Assembly (NCBI GenBank): GCA_023415825.1
Contig: JAEZJF010000007.1
Location: forward strand, 1 to 64,000
Length of the DNA: 64,000 nt
Direction: 5' to 3'
DNA from: Bacillota bacterium
GTDB taxonomy: Bacteria; Bacillota; Clostridia; DSM-8532
Made by a program: the position numbers and the translations under genes. Within the stretch, counting starts at the first letter, position 1; each line of letters starts with the position of its first letter. Under the pieces are notes generated by a model, which searched no databases, had not been told where the DNA came from, and saw nothing but the letters and a program-made list of their open reading frames with translations. Below are positions 50,799 to 59,445 of this stretch, piece by piece.

Positions 50799-52030
50799 TT
50801 GCAGCAGATATTCTACGATTAATCATTGTGATAATAATCGCATTCTTGGCTGGAAAACTGGTGGCAAAGATCAAAATGCCGGCAATATTAGGATGGTTGA
50901 TTACCGGCATGGTGATGGGACCCCATGCCCTTGGGTTTCTTGGGCAGTCCATAATGGAACAGAAGTGGTATGAATATGCCATGCATATTTTCGAATGCTC
51001 AGTGGGACTTATGATAGGTACTGAACTGGTATGGCGTAAAATACGCCATTATGGAAAGCAGCTCTTCATTACAACACTAACTCAATCCTTAGGAACATTC
51101 ATAGTTGTATCCGCAGTGTTTGCAACGATATTTCACTTCATAGGCATTCCATTGTACCTTGCTGTTATTTTCGGGGGAATTGCTTTAGCCACCGCACCCG
51201 CACCGGCTCTGTCAATTGTCAATGAATTCAAAACAGACGGCCCGGTCACAAGGACACTGATTCCAATGGCAGCCCTTGATGATATGGTAGGTGTTGTGGT
51301 TTTCTTTTCCGTAATTGCTGCTGTTGCAGCTCATGTATCCGTACAAAAACTACCCTTGTATCTGATACTGCTTGTTGTGACTTTACCCATTTTCATCGGT
51401 ATTGCGACAGGGCTGCTGGCAGGATTGGTCTTAAAAAAGGAAATGAAGCCAGTTACAACAGTACTGGCTTTAGTTGGTATGATATTTGTGGCCTCCTGTA
51501 TCGGTTTCTTATTTAACTACATTGTTTTACCAAGCCCCGCTTTAAACTTTATGATGATTGGAATGGCATTTTCCGCTACCTTTGCCAATATGATTCCGGA
51601 GGAACGACTGGAAGCCATCATGACTTCATTTAACCCCATATTAGGTTTTAGTTTGATTGCCGCTATTTTGAATCTCGGTGCTCCTTTGGATTACCACTTA
51701 ATATTAGGCGCGGGAATATTTACTTTGGCTTATATCTTATCAAGAGCGGCAGGTAAAATTGGTGGCGCATATTTTGGTGCTGCTATAACCAAATCACCTC
51801 CGACCGTAAAGAAATTTTTGGGGCTCACGCTGCTCCCTCATTCAGGTGTATCCCTTGTCTTTACTGGAATTGCAGTTTCTGTTTTAAGCATACCAGCACC
51901 TGAGAGTGCCAAAATCATTCAGGGAACAATTGCGGCAGCAGCAGTTATCAATGAAATCCTTGCCGTTATCATAGCAAAGCAGGCCTTTAAGTGGGCGGGT
52001 GAAATGCCCGAAAGCGGATATGATAATTAA
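50795..52030 (+). CDS. cation:proton antiporter (CPA2/KefB-like)
   Basis: 411 residues with about twelve membrane helices and no C-terminal nucleotide-binding (RCK) domain. Family motifs: KMPAILGWLITGMVMGPHALGF at the first repeat, ALATAPAPALSIVNEF, and PMAALDDMVGVVVFF containing the paired Asp residues used for ion binding in CPA-type antiporters. It probably exchanges Na+ or K+ for H+. Cotranscription with a TetR regulator suggests response to a small molecule rather than simple osmotic control. It converges with the MetE-like gene, only 9 bp away. Confidence 0.92.
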   Translation: MIAADILRLIIVIIIAFLAGKLVAKIKMPAILGWLITGMVMGPHALGFLGQSIMEQKWYEYAMHIFECSVGLMIGTELVWRKIRHYGKQLFITTLTQSLGTFIVVSAVFATIFHFIGIPLYLAVIFGGIALATAPAPALSIVNEFKTDGPVTRTLIPMAALDDMVGVVVFFSVIAAVAAHVSVQKLPLYLILLVVTLPIFIGIATGLLAGLVLKKEMKPVTTVLALVGMIFVASCIGFLFNYIVLPSPALNFMMIGMAFSATFANMIPEERLEAIMTSFNPILGFSLIAAILNLGAPLDYHLILGAGIFTLAYILSRAAGKIGGAYFGAAITKSPPTVKKFLGLTLLPHSGVSLVFTGIAVSVLSIPAPESAKIIQGTIAAAAVINEILAVIIAKQAFKWAGEMPESGYDN

Positions 52031-52039
52031 AAGTATTAA

Positions 52040-53200
52040 TTATACGCCCCAATATTGCAGGGCGATTCTTTGCCCTTGGTCAATCTTCACCCACTGCTCG
52101 TCTTCGGTAAGTTCATTGCCGCCGTCGCAGGAGGCAAAGCCACACTGGTGCGAAAGGAGCAAGCGGTCTTTCGTGATAATCTTGGACGCTTCATCGAGCA
52201 ATCTGATAACGCGGGATTCGTCGTCAAGGGTGTTTGTTTTACTCGAAAGCAAACCGAGTACGATTTCAGTATCGGGCTTGTCCTTAAACACCGCAAGCGC
52301 ATCAAGTGAACCCGCCCTCTCGTCGTCCCACTCAAGGAAAAAGCGGTCGTATTTCAGTTGTTTCAAGAATAATTCGGCAATCTTGATGTACGAGCCACCG
52401 CCCATATTCCGAGAATCGTAGTTGCCACGACAGTTGTGCGTCCACATTTTCAGTCCAAGGCCGTGACCGAAGTCAATTACCGTGTTGTTAATGTCGATAA
52501 ATTCCGCCGCCAACGCCCGAACCGTTTCTTGGTCGATATTTTTGCCCGTGTACGGAGAGTTGGGGTTGTCATCGGCGAAAATCTCCCACAAGCAATCGTC
52601 AAATTGCAGAATCTTCCCTCCTGCTGCGGCGTAATCCTCAACGAATTCTTTGTACGCCTGAACAAGCCCCGCTTTTAACTCCTGGGGCGTGGAATAGACG
52701 GAATCTTTGCCGCCGATGTTGTCCGACCACGAAAGCTCCCCAAAGATGTGTGACGGCGATGGAACACAGAGCTTCGTTTCTCTGTTGCCTGCAATTGACG
52801 CCAGTCTTTGGAAAGCCTTAATGAAATGGTGGTTCTTGCCGCTGAGTGGTTCGGTAATGCGTAGACCAATGTCGCGGCGCGTTTCGTATTTTTGGGTTTC
52901 GTCCTTGTCGCGGAAAAAGTAGCCGTGGGCTGCAATATATCGGCTGATGCCTTTCAGCCCCCAAACGAAGTCCAAGTGCCACATAGACTTCGAGTATTCG
53001 CCGTCGGTAATGACCTCAAGCCCGTGCTTCATTTCCTTATCCACCACGTCTTGGGTTGCTTCATACTCACATTCCTCATACCCCACAAAATCGGCATAGA
53101 ATGGGTATGTAATGTCGTCACAGTGTTCAATTTGGTGTTTGTAGCTCAGCAGTTTTTTGGGGCGTAGCAAACTGCCAACTATTTGAAATTTCTTGCTCAT
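52040..53200 (-). CDS. MetE C-terminal-like methyltransferase (YxjG/YxjH-like)
   Basis: 386 residues from ATG 53200, which follows AAGGAGG by 8 nt. It corresponds to the C-terminal catalytic barrel of cobalamin-independent methionine synthase. Zinc ligands are present: THNCRGNY (His and Cys), FFLEWDDERAG (Glu) and SHQCGFASC (Cys). The N-terminal half of MetE is lacking, as in YxjG and archaeal core MetE, so the methyl donor may differ from methyl-tetrahydrofolate glutamates. A LysR gene ends 95 bp upstream in the same direction and could control it. Codon use is more G+C-rich than in neighbouring genes such as the antiporter. Confidence 0.92.
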   Translation of the reverse strand: MSKKFQIVGSLLRPKKLLSYKHQIEHCDDITYPFYADFVGYEECEYEATQDVVDKEMKHGLEVITDGEYSKSMWHLDFVWGLKGISRYIAAHGYFFRDKDETQKYETRRDIGLRITEPLSGKNHHFIKAFQRLASIAGNRETKLCVPSPSHIFGELSWSDNIGGKDSVYSTPQELKAGLVQAYKEFVEDYAAAGGKILQFDDCLWEIFADDNPNSPYTGKNIDQETVRALAAEFIDINNTVIDFGHGLGLKMWTHNCRGNYDSRNMGGGSYIKIAELFLKQLKYDRFFLEWDDERAGSLDALAVFKDKPDTEIVLGLLSSKTNTLDDESRVIRLLDEASKIITKDRLLLSHQCGFASCDGGNELTEDEQWVKIDQGQRIALQYWGV

Positions 53201-53295
53201 AGAGAAGCCCTCCTTAATGCTTGATGTAAGCATTGTAGTACAAAAAAGGGCATATAGGGTAACACCATTATTCTATGTTCTGTTATAGGTATTAA

Positions 53296-54225
53296 CTATA
53301 CCTGATCATCCATTAGAACATCGTACTCGGCTACCACCTGTTTTAATTCCTCAAGGTACATGGTTGCTTGCTTGGTGAGTTGTATGGAATTATGCGCAAT
53401 CCAGCCCACTTCTATCGAATCGTCGACACGGAGCGGCACTGCTGTAATGTTGTTCCCATTCAAATCCGCGCTTACAATCCCCGTTGAAATCGTGTAGCCG
53501 TTGAGACCTATCATCAGGTTGAAAATGGTCGCTCTGTCGCTAACGAGGATAGTTTTCTTGCTGAACGCCGTGCTGAGGATTTCCTCCGAAAAATAGAACG
53601 AGTTGTATTCACCCTGCTCAAAGGAGAGGCACGGGTAATCTTTCAAATCATCAGGCGTAACATACTCTTTTTTTGCGAGTGGGTTTGACGCGCTGACGAA
53701 AATATGCGGCTTTGCGGTAAATAGCGGATGAAATGTCAAACCGTCCTCGCGCAGCAGTTTTTCGAGTACCCTTTTATTGAACGAATTCATGTACAAAATG
53801 CCAAGTTCGCTCCGCAAGGTCTTTACATCCTCGATAATTTCATGAGTCCGTGTTTCGCGCAACGTAAATTCATATTCGTCCGCATTGGTTTTCTTGACCA
53901 TATTCACGAATGCATTCACCGCAAAGGCATAGTGTTGGGTTGAGATGGAACATAAACGGCGAGACGGCTTCTTGCTCAAATAGCGCTGCTCAAGAAGGCT
54001 TGCTTGCTCGATGACTTGGCGGGCATAACCCAGAAACTCTACGCCGTCAATCGTCAGTGAGATGCCTTTCGGTGTTCTGGTAAAGAGTTCAACACCGATC
54101 TCGGTTTCCAAGTCTTTCACCGCGTTTGACAAGCTCGGTTGTGCGATAAAAAGGCTCTCCGCCGCCTTATTGATAGAACCACAGTTCACGATTTCGATAA
54201 AGTACTTAAGTTGTTGCAATGTCAT
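53296..54225 (-). CDS. LysR-family transcriptional regulator
   Basis: 309 residues. The N-terminal winged helix is clear: TLQQLKYFIEIVNCGSINKAAESLFIAQPSLSNAVKDLE. The effector-binding domain (about 90-300) follows. The start overlaps the end of the second LysR gene by 20 bp, and a GGAGG lies within that overlap. With the MetE-like gene next in line, control of methionine or sulfur metabolism is plausible (MetR/CysB-like families), but it is inference from position. Confidence 0.92.
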   Translation of the reverse strand: MTLQQLKYFIEIVNCGSINKAAESLFIAQPSLSNAVKDLETEIGVELFTRTPKGISLTIDGVEFLGYARQVIEQASLLEQRYLSKKPSRRLCSISTQHYAFAVNAFVNMVKKTNADEYEFTLRETRTHEIIEDVKTLRSELGILYMNSFNKRVLEKLLREDGLTFHPLFTAKPHIFVSASNPLAKKEYVTPDDLKDYPCLSFEQGEYNSFYFSEEILSTAFSKKTILVSDRATIFNLMIGLNGYTISTGIVSADLNGNNITAVPLRVDDSIEVGWIAHNSIQLTKQATMYLEELKQVVAEYDVLMDDQV

Positions 54226-55168
54226 CGGATTTTCCTCCCGGCAGCGCCTGGGTCAGTTGTTCCATTATTGCGCCGTAATCCTCCCGCATGTCACATATTA
54301 GATTAAAGCAAAAGCTAATAAAGAACCTCATAGCTTCTGTGAGATATTTATTCTTATGATACACAAGCTTAAACCGCCGCTTGAAAAAAAGACCGTTTAT
54401 GTTCACGGTGTGTAGGATTCCAGATTCTATTTCCCTACAAACGGAGCGTTGTGAAATCACAGAAACGCCAAGTCCTTCAGCAACAGCCATTTTAATAGTA
54501 TCCGCATTATTGCATGTCCAGGTCGATTTCCACGTCAGTGCCTTTTCAGACATCACATCCTCAAATGTCTTTCGGGTTCCGCTCCCCACTTCACGTAAAA
54601 TAAAGTTTTCCTTTTCGAGTTCATGTGGTTCAACAGAAAAACGCTGTGAAAAAGGATGATTTTTCCCGCAGATCAATACCAGCGTATCCTCTGCAAAGGG
54701 CTTACTCATGATATCGGAAATTGTAATTTCGCCTTCCACAAGTCCCAAATCAAGCCTATCACTCAGAATGAGCTTTTCGATCTGTGTTGTATTATCTTCT
54801 GTTACTTCCACAGATAATCCGGGATTTTCTTTATAGATTGCTGCTATCAGCTTTGGTAAAACACTAGCTCCAATCGTGACACTCGCACCAATTCGGATTA
54901 TGCCATTTTGGTTTAAAGACCGCATTTCGCTTTCAGCATCCTTGCTCATGCGAATGATATGTCTGGCATAGCCCAAAAGTTTTTCGCCCGCCTGCGTAAG
55001 ATATAATTTCCTGGATAACCGCTCGAAAAGCCGAACTTCATAATGACCTTCAAGCTCAGATATGGCTTGGCTGACAGCAGACTGAGATATGAAAAGGTTG
55101 TTAGCGGCTACGGTCATATTCATTGCATCACAAACGGTAACAAATATTTGAAAATGTCTGAGTGTCAA
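54206..55168 (-). CDS. LysR-family regulator (CysL/YeiE-like)
   Basis: 320 residues. Winged helix TLRHFQIFVTVCDAMNMTVAANNLFISQSAVSQAISELE, then an effector domain with the CysL/YeiE-type features IRIGASVTIGASVLPKLI and HPFSQRFSVEPHELEKENFILREVGSGTRKTFEDVM. It is transcribed away from the yeiH-like exporter gene. YeiE-YeiH and CysL pairs are known for sulfite or sulfur control, so it probably regulates the divergent exporter through the palindromes at 55186-55253. Confidence 0.92.
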   Translation of the reverse strand: MTLRHFQIFVTVCDAMNMTVAANNLFISQSAVSQAISELEGHYEVRLFERLSRKLYLTQAGEKLLGYARHIIRMSKDAESEMRSLNQNGIIRIGASVTIGASVLPKLIAAIYKENPGLSVEVTEDNTTQIEKLILSDRLDLGLVEGEITISDIMSKPFAEDTLVLICGKNHPFSQRFSVEPHELEKENFILREVGSGTRKTFEDVMSEKALTWKSTWTCNNADTIKMAVAEGLGVSVISQRSVCREIESGILHTVNINGLFFKRRFKLVYHKNKYLTEAMRFFISFCFNLICDMREDYGAIMEQLTQALPGGKSDDIATT

Positions 55169-55185
55169 GCAGCTTCTCTCCTATT

Positions 55186-55253
55186 CATAAGTAATACATT
55201 ATTATAATAATAAAATATTAATATTTTACTTATGTATCGTCAAGATATATGAT
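55186..55253 (+). promoter_or_regulatory. divergent LysR/yeiH control region with nested palindromes
   Basis: CATAAGTAA (55186-55194) and its complement TTACTTATG (55226-55234) flank two perfect A+T palindromes of 14 bp (55198-55211) and 18 bp (55211-55228). The exporter promoter is TTTACT (55225-55230), 17 bp, TATGAT (55248-55253), so the right half-site covers its -35. This is the layout expected of a LysR-type activation/repression region. Confidence 0.6.
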
Positions 55254-55276
55254 TATTTTTTAGGAGGAGTGATCGC

Positions 55277-56269
55277 ATGAAAAAAATACTTGATAAGCTG
55301 CCCGGAATCGTACTTGCTGCGATTATAGCCATTCCGGCATGGCTGCTTGGGGGCATTTTTCCCGTCATTGGAAGCCCGGTGCTTGGTATCCTGTTTGGTA
55401 TGATTCTTGCTTTTTGGAAGAGACCTGCCCTAGTCGAAAGCGGCATTACTTATACTTCCCGAAAGATATTGCAATATTCCATCATATTGCTAGGCTTTGA
55501 CATGAACCTTTTCAATGTTTTCAAGGTAGGCAGCCAAACAATTATTCTCATGATCTTTACACTTACCGCTACTTTTCTTACTGCCTTTATAGCCGGTAAA
55601 CTTTTAAAGGTGGATAAAAAAACAAACATCTTAATTGGTGTTGGCACAGCCATCTGCGGTGGTTCGGCCATTGCAGCTACTGCACCTGTCATCCAAGCTG
55701 ATGACGAGGATGTGGCTCGTTCCATTTCTACAATCTTTCTTTTCAATGTATTAGCGGCCTTTTTGTTCCCGCTTCTTGGTCATAGCTTACATATGACAGA
55801 CTACAATTTCGGTCTGTGGGCGGGTACGGCAGTAAACGACACTTCCTCTGTGGTTGCTGCAGGATATACATTCAGCAACGCAGCAGGAAATCTCGCGGTT
55901 ATCGTGAAGCTCACAAGGTCCTTGATGATTGTACCAGTCACACTTGTACTGGCCTTCTACACTTCAAGGAAGAAAGCACAACAAAGTGAGTCTAAATACA
56001 AACTATCAAAAATATTTCCATGGTTCGTTTTATTTTTTGTAGCGGCTACAATCATCAACACATTCCTGCCAATGCCTGAAGGAGCTGGAAGCTTCTTAGC
56101 GGGAGTCGGGAAATTTATGATTGTTATGGCTATGGCGTCCATTGGTTTAAACACGAATATTGTTAAGCTCATTAAAAATGGGTGGAAACCGATCTTGCTT
56201 GGGTTAAGCTGCTGGGCTGTTTTATCCATTACTTCACTTATTGTGCAGTATACATTACTAAAGATATAA
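55277..56269 (+). CDS. yeiH: YeiH/UPF0324-family putative sulfate exporter
   Basis: 330 residues with about ten membrane helices. Family motifs: LPGIVLAAIIAIPAWLLGG at the start, KTNILIGVGTAICGGSAIAATAPVI (the most conserved loop), and WAGTAVNDTSSVVAAGY. YeiH proteins are annotated as putative sulfate or sulfite exporters; transport has been little tested. The start ATG follows AGGAGG. It is divergent from the CysL/YeiE-like regulator. A 10-bp perfect hairpin follows. Confidence 0.93.
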   Translation: MKKILDKLPGIVLAAIIAIPAWLLGGIFPVIGSPVLGILFGMILAFWKRPALVESGITYTSRKILQYSIILLGFDMNLFNVFKVGSQTIILMIFTLTATFLTAFIAGKLLKVDKKTNILIGVGTAICGGSAIAATAPVIQADDEDVARSISTIFLFNVLAAFLFPLLGHSLHMTDYNFGLWAGTAVNDTSSVVAAGYTFSNAAGNLAVIVKLTRSLMIVPVTLVLAFYTSRKKAQQSESKYKLSKIFPWFVLFFVAATIINTFLPMPEGAGSFLAGVGKFMIVMAMASIGLNTNIVKLIKNGWKPILLGLSCWAVLSITSLIVQYTLLKI

Positions 56270-56278
56270 GAGTTTCAC

Positions 56279-56302
56279 AGGTTTGGGTGTTAACCCAAAC
56301 CT
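56279..56302. terminator. bidirectional hairpin between yeiH and the methyltransferase gene
   Basis: AGGTTTGGGT-GTTA-ACCCAAACCT is a perfect 10-bp stem with a 4-nt loop. The stop codon of the methyltransferase gene (minus strand) lies inside the loop. Only TTCT follows on the plus strand. Confidence 0.65.
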
Positions 56303-56886
56303 TTCTGACCAATAACAACGTACATGTCTTCATCGTCAACAGTAGAAATTGTTTTTAATGACGCATAATTAAAGTATTCGGAGATTTGATCTGCAGGGGG
56401 AAGTCTATCGTTTTTCACAACTTCAGAAACTTCCCTGTGCAGATTGTTAATTGCATCCCTGCTTTGAGAATGACATATTACAAACTTTCCACCCTTTTTT
56501 AAATAGGTGCTCAGCTTTTCAATCGCAGCTTTTTTATCGAGAAAATGAGGAAACATTGAGTAACACATAATGCAGTCAAAAAAATCATATGGTAGTTCCA
56601 TGTTCAAAACATCCGCCACAATATATCGAACATTTTCAAAAGAGAATTTTCTGCCTGCAATTTCAATCATGTTTTCTGCTTCGTCAACAGCTGTAATCGT
56701 GCCTGAAGCTCCGACATAAGCGTGTAGAAACGGGATCATGACGCCTGTGCCCGTCCCTACATCAAGCACATTACTCCCTTCGAAAAGTCCCACCATATTT
56801 AAAATACTTTTGATTTTTTCTTCATCATGGTTTACTGTACTGTCCCATTTCTCAGCCATGGAGTTGAAATATTCCCTGTTATTCAA
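56290..56886 (-). CDS. class I SAM-dependent methyltransferase
   Basis: About 198 residues from a TTG at 56886 that follows GAGG by 9 nt; the frame is open to 56901. Rossmann-type motifs: SNVLDVGTGTGVMIPFL (motif I, SAM binding), ITAVDEAENMIEIA (acidic residue for the ribose) and FDCIMCYSMFPHF. The N-terminal REYFNSMAEKWD is common in UbiE/arsenite-like small-molecule methyltransferases. The target is unknown. It overlaps the end of the ECF S-component gene by 8 bp, so the two probably serve one pathway. Confidence 0.88.
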   Translation of the reverse strand: MNNREYFNSMAEKWDSTVNHDEEKIKSILNMVGLFEGSNVLDVGTGTGVMIPFLHAYVGASGTITAVDEAENMIEIAGRKFSFENVRYIVADVLNMELPYDFFDCIMCYSMFPHFLDKKAAIEKLSTYLKKGGKFVICHSQSRDAINNLHREVSEVVKNDRLPPADQISEYFNYASLKTISTVDDEDMYVVIGQKGLG

Positions 56887-57424
56887 CTTGAAAAACCTCA
56901 CTTCTGATAATACTTGTTTTCTTTAATAATATAATGATTGGTGGAATGAATACCAGCTGAATTATAATTCCAGGTATCCCTACCGTTACTGTTGATACTA
57001 TGAAGGCTAATGGACCTGGAAGCTTTACTCCAAAAATCCCTACCATTCCCCACACGATAATACCCGCTGCAATTCTCCCGGCTACCATGCTTATGATCAA
57101 AGAAAGATAGGTATTCAGCTTCAATTTTCTACTCATCATATTTGCAGACGCCGCATATACCATCAGTTCAAAAGCCATATAAGGCAGGACAGGGAACATT
57201 GGCGGCATTCCAGTAAGTAGAGCGCTTAGCAATGGGGTCAAAGCTCCCACAGCAACAGCGAAAGGCAAACTTAATATAAACCCGGCTAGAAGCACCGGTA
57301 TGTGCATCGGCAAAAAGCTCTTACCAAGCCCTTGGCCAAATAAGTGGAACACCATCGGAAAGACAAGACCCAGTGCAATAAAAAGACCTGACATTATCAT
57401 TTCTCTTAAAGTACTTTTTTTCAT
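56879..57424 (-). CDS. ECF transporter S component
   Basis: 181 residues with about six membrane helices, the standard size of substrate-binding S components of energy-coupling factor vitamin transporters. KKSTLREMIMSGLFIALGLVFPMVFHLFG and LPYMAFELMVYAASANMMSRKL are typical family segments, but the vitamin cannot be told. The energising module is not nearby, as in group II systems. ATG 57424 follows GAGGAG. A structured leader (57441-57554) precedes it and may give ligand control, which is common for this class. Confidence 0.88.
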   Translation of the reverse strand: MKKSTLREMIMSGLFIALGLVFPMVFHLFGQGLGKSFLPMHIPVLLAGFILSLPFAVAVGALTPLLSALLTGMPPMFPVLPYMAFELMVYAASANMMSRKLKLNTYLSLIISMVAGRIAAGIIVWGMVGIFGVKLPGPLAFIVSTVTVGIPGIIIQLVFIPPIIILLKKTSIIRSEVFQVE

Positions 57425-57440
57425 TTTAAATCTCCTCTCA

Positions 57441-57554
57441 ATTTTGAATAATAGAGTTGTGCGCCTTGGGCACCGCACCCAAGCCCCGGTCTGAACTAAA
57501 ATTCAAAATAAAAACCACGAATAGAGCCGTTTCTTACAGCATCCCTTCGTGGTT
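57441..57554 (-). promoter_or_regulatory. structured leader: terminator-like hairpin followed by a nested stem before the S-component gene
   Basis: In order of transcription on the minus strand: AACCACGAA (57546-57554) pairs with TTCGTGGTT (57513-57521), then TTTTTATTTT, an intrinsic-terminator form with a 24-nt loop. Next, ATTTTGAAT (57501-57509) pairs with ATTCAAAAT (57441-57449), enclosing CTTGGG-N7-CCCAAG (57465-57483). The last arm ends a few bases before the GAGAGGAG ribosome site. I do not recognise a known riboswitch consensus. A small-molecule switch is a hypothesis. Confidence 0.45.
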
Positions 57555-57686
57555 AAGTATCCGTGATTTTGTATTCAAATATAAATCTGGCAAGTGGTAT
57601 TATCTTAAACCTTCATGGTTTGATTACTCGAGCTATTATAAAGTACCATAAACACTAGGCTCTGTCAAACAGTCTTGGCCTATAAG

Positions 57687-58658
57687 CTAGATATCTTCTG
57701 TTGATACGATGCGATTTTTCCCACTCTGCTTAGCTTCGTACATTCTACTGTCGGCAAGTGATATTAATTCTCCAGCAGTCAATGGCGAGTTTTTCATTGT
57801 ACTTACTCCGAGAGATGCAGTGATATTGATTTTTTCATCTTGTGATATGACCAATCCGGATATTTTACTACGAATTCTTTCGGTAATCCGATAGGCTTTA
57901 TCATCTGGAGTATTATACAAGCAGATCAGAAACTCATCACCGCCATAACGAGCGACCCAATCGGTATCCGTGCGGATACAATGCAGGATTGCTTTCGTGA
58001 CATCCTTAAGGGCTTTATCTCCAAGAACATGTCCGTAAGTATCATTAATTTCCTTAAAATTATCTATATCTAAAAAAACTATTGATAATGGCAAAGTCTC
58101 CAGGATTGCCTTAGCGATGTCCGCCGGCAGGCGCTCATCCACATACCGTCTGTTATATATGCCTGTCAATTCATCTTTTATAGCCAGATCATTAAGATCT
58201 GAAACTAGATTATGGAGCATACGACCATCGGTGTACGTTCCATCCCCTATCATCATTGTTTCTGTTGCGTTTTTTATCAACTCCAAAACCGTTGGTTTAT
58301 CAGCGCCTTCAACCGGAAGAGCGGTTACCATCATAATGGCATCGGGTGATTGTTCCAGTTTCAGAAAGCATTTGTCACCCAGATAAGCACGAACCGATAT
58401 GCAGTTATCACATATTTCCCCGCCGCTCCAATAGGCATGACAGACTTCATCGCTCTCGCCTCTGCATCCCCCGCGGTATTCTATTACTTTTTTATCAACA
58501 GGGTCTACAAGCCTTACCGCATCATACATTTTACTGAAAAATGCCAAGTTATTCTCCAGTTTGTCTAGCATTATACTGTCGGACAAATCGTTTACCTCTT
58601 TTCCTTGATTAAAGAAATCAGCATATTTATTATTAACATATAACCGCCTGAATTTCAA
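57687..58658 (-). CDS. diguanylate cyclase with Cys-rich N-terminal sensor
   Basis: Up to 323 residues. The N-terminal 150 residues look PAS-like and soluble and carry a Cys series: a single Cys, seven residues, Cys, nine residues, CDNC, ten residues, Cys (CRGESDEVC ... ICDNCIS ... DKCF). The GGDEF domain (about 160-318) has an intact active site GGDEF and FLDIDNFKEINDTYG. The I-site position reads TDTD rather than RxxD, so feedback inhibition is probably lost. The start is uncertain: TTG 58658, an internal TTG after AAGAGG near 58586, or ATG 58571. It should make c-di-GMP in response to a redox, metal or gas signal. Confidence 0.88.
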   Translation of the reverse strand: MKFRRLYVNNKYADFFNQGKEVNDLSDSIMLDKLENNLAFFSKMYDAVRLVDPVDKKVIEYRGGCRGESDEVCHAYWSGGEICDNCISVRAYLGDKCFLKLEQSPDAIMMVTALPVEGADKPTVLELIKNATETMMIGDGTYTDGRMLHNLVSDLNDLAIKDELTGIYNRRYVDERLPADIAKAILETLPLSIVFLDIDNFKEINDTYGHVLGDKALKDVTKAILHCIRTDTDWVARYGGDEFLICLYNTPDDKAYRITERIRSKISGLVISQDEKINITASLGVSTMKNSPLTAGELISLADSRMYEAKQSGKNRIVSTEDI

Positions 58659-58721
58659 TTATTTATATTCATCTCACAAAATATTGCGCACTGATTAAGA
58701 TGGTGTAAAATGGAATTATAA

Positions 58722-59412
58722 AATCAAATCCATGAGGCTGTTCTATTTGTCCAAAACTCAAATGGAGCTTTTTCATTCAGTAAGGGATATGGCGGTAGGG
58801 ATCTAAATTCTCCGCTCCTTATGGCCAGCATTACCCCACACAACGAAAAGAGCCCACTATGCCGATATAAATTTTGATATACTCGGTGAAATAGCAAAAA
58901 AAACGATGAATCTACCATTGAACGAAATATATAAACAGTTTATATTTGAGCCATTAGGACTAAGGAATACATATCTCCCCGTAAGTGAAAATGACTCTGT
59001 GCCAAATGTTTATTACAAGAATACGGACATTCACCGTCCTAAATTCGTTATGAGCAGCCGAGCAAGCGGTGGCTGTGTATCAACCGCTCACGAGATGATG
59101 ATATTTATTAAAGCTTTCTTTAGCGGAGACCTGTTCAATAAATCGATTTTTGACAAGCTATCATCATACAACAAGCTGCAAGCTTCTATGTGGCCTATCC
59201 ACTATGGCGGCGGATATATGCAAATTCCCTTAGGTGGCTTGACCACACTCTTTATGGGAAAGGGTGAGTTAAAAGGCCATTCCGGTTCAACCGGGTCGTT
59301 CGCCTTCTATTATCCCCTTAAGGATTTATATATTGTAGGGGACCTAAACCAGATGGCGAGTGCCGCACTTCCTATAAGGCTGTCCATGCTAATTGCTCTG
59401 GCAGCTAAATAA
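58722..59412 (+). pseudogene. decayed serine beta-lactamase-like hydrolase
   Basis: Two fragments of one gene in different frames. From 58722, EAVLFVQNSNGAFSFSKGYGG and SPLLMASIT are the usual N-terminal strand and the SxxK box of class C-like beta-lactamase-family hydrolases, but the Lys codon after SIT is gone and the frame soon stops. From 58855 in another frame, HYADINFDILGEIAKKTMN continues with the YxN-box region and runs to 59412 with FEPLGLRNTYLP and GHSGSTGSFAFYYP near the end. About 80-90 residues expected between the two boxes are missing. There is no start codon for the first part. The 168-residue open frame from 58906 is not a gene in its own right. Confidence 0.8.
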
Positions 59413-59445
59413 AATCTCAGAGCATGAATTCTTAGTCTGAGTATA

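Noticed and set aside
52675..52935. 86-codon frame on the same strand as the MetE-like gene
   Set aside because: It is an out-of-frame shadow inside the MetE-like gene.
58906..59412. 168-residue intact gene
   Set aside because: The upstream sequence in two frames shows the missing parts of the same serine hydrolase, so this is the tail of a decayed gene.
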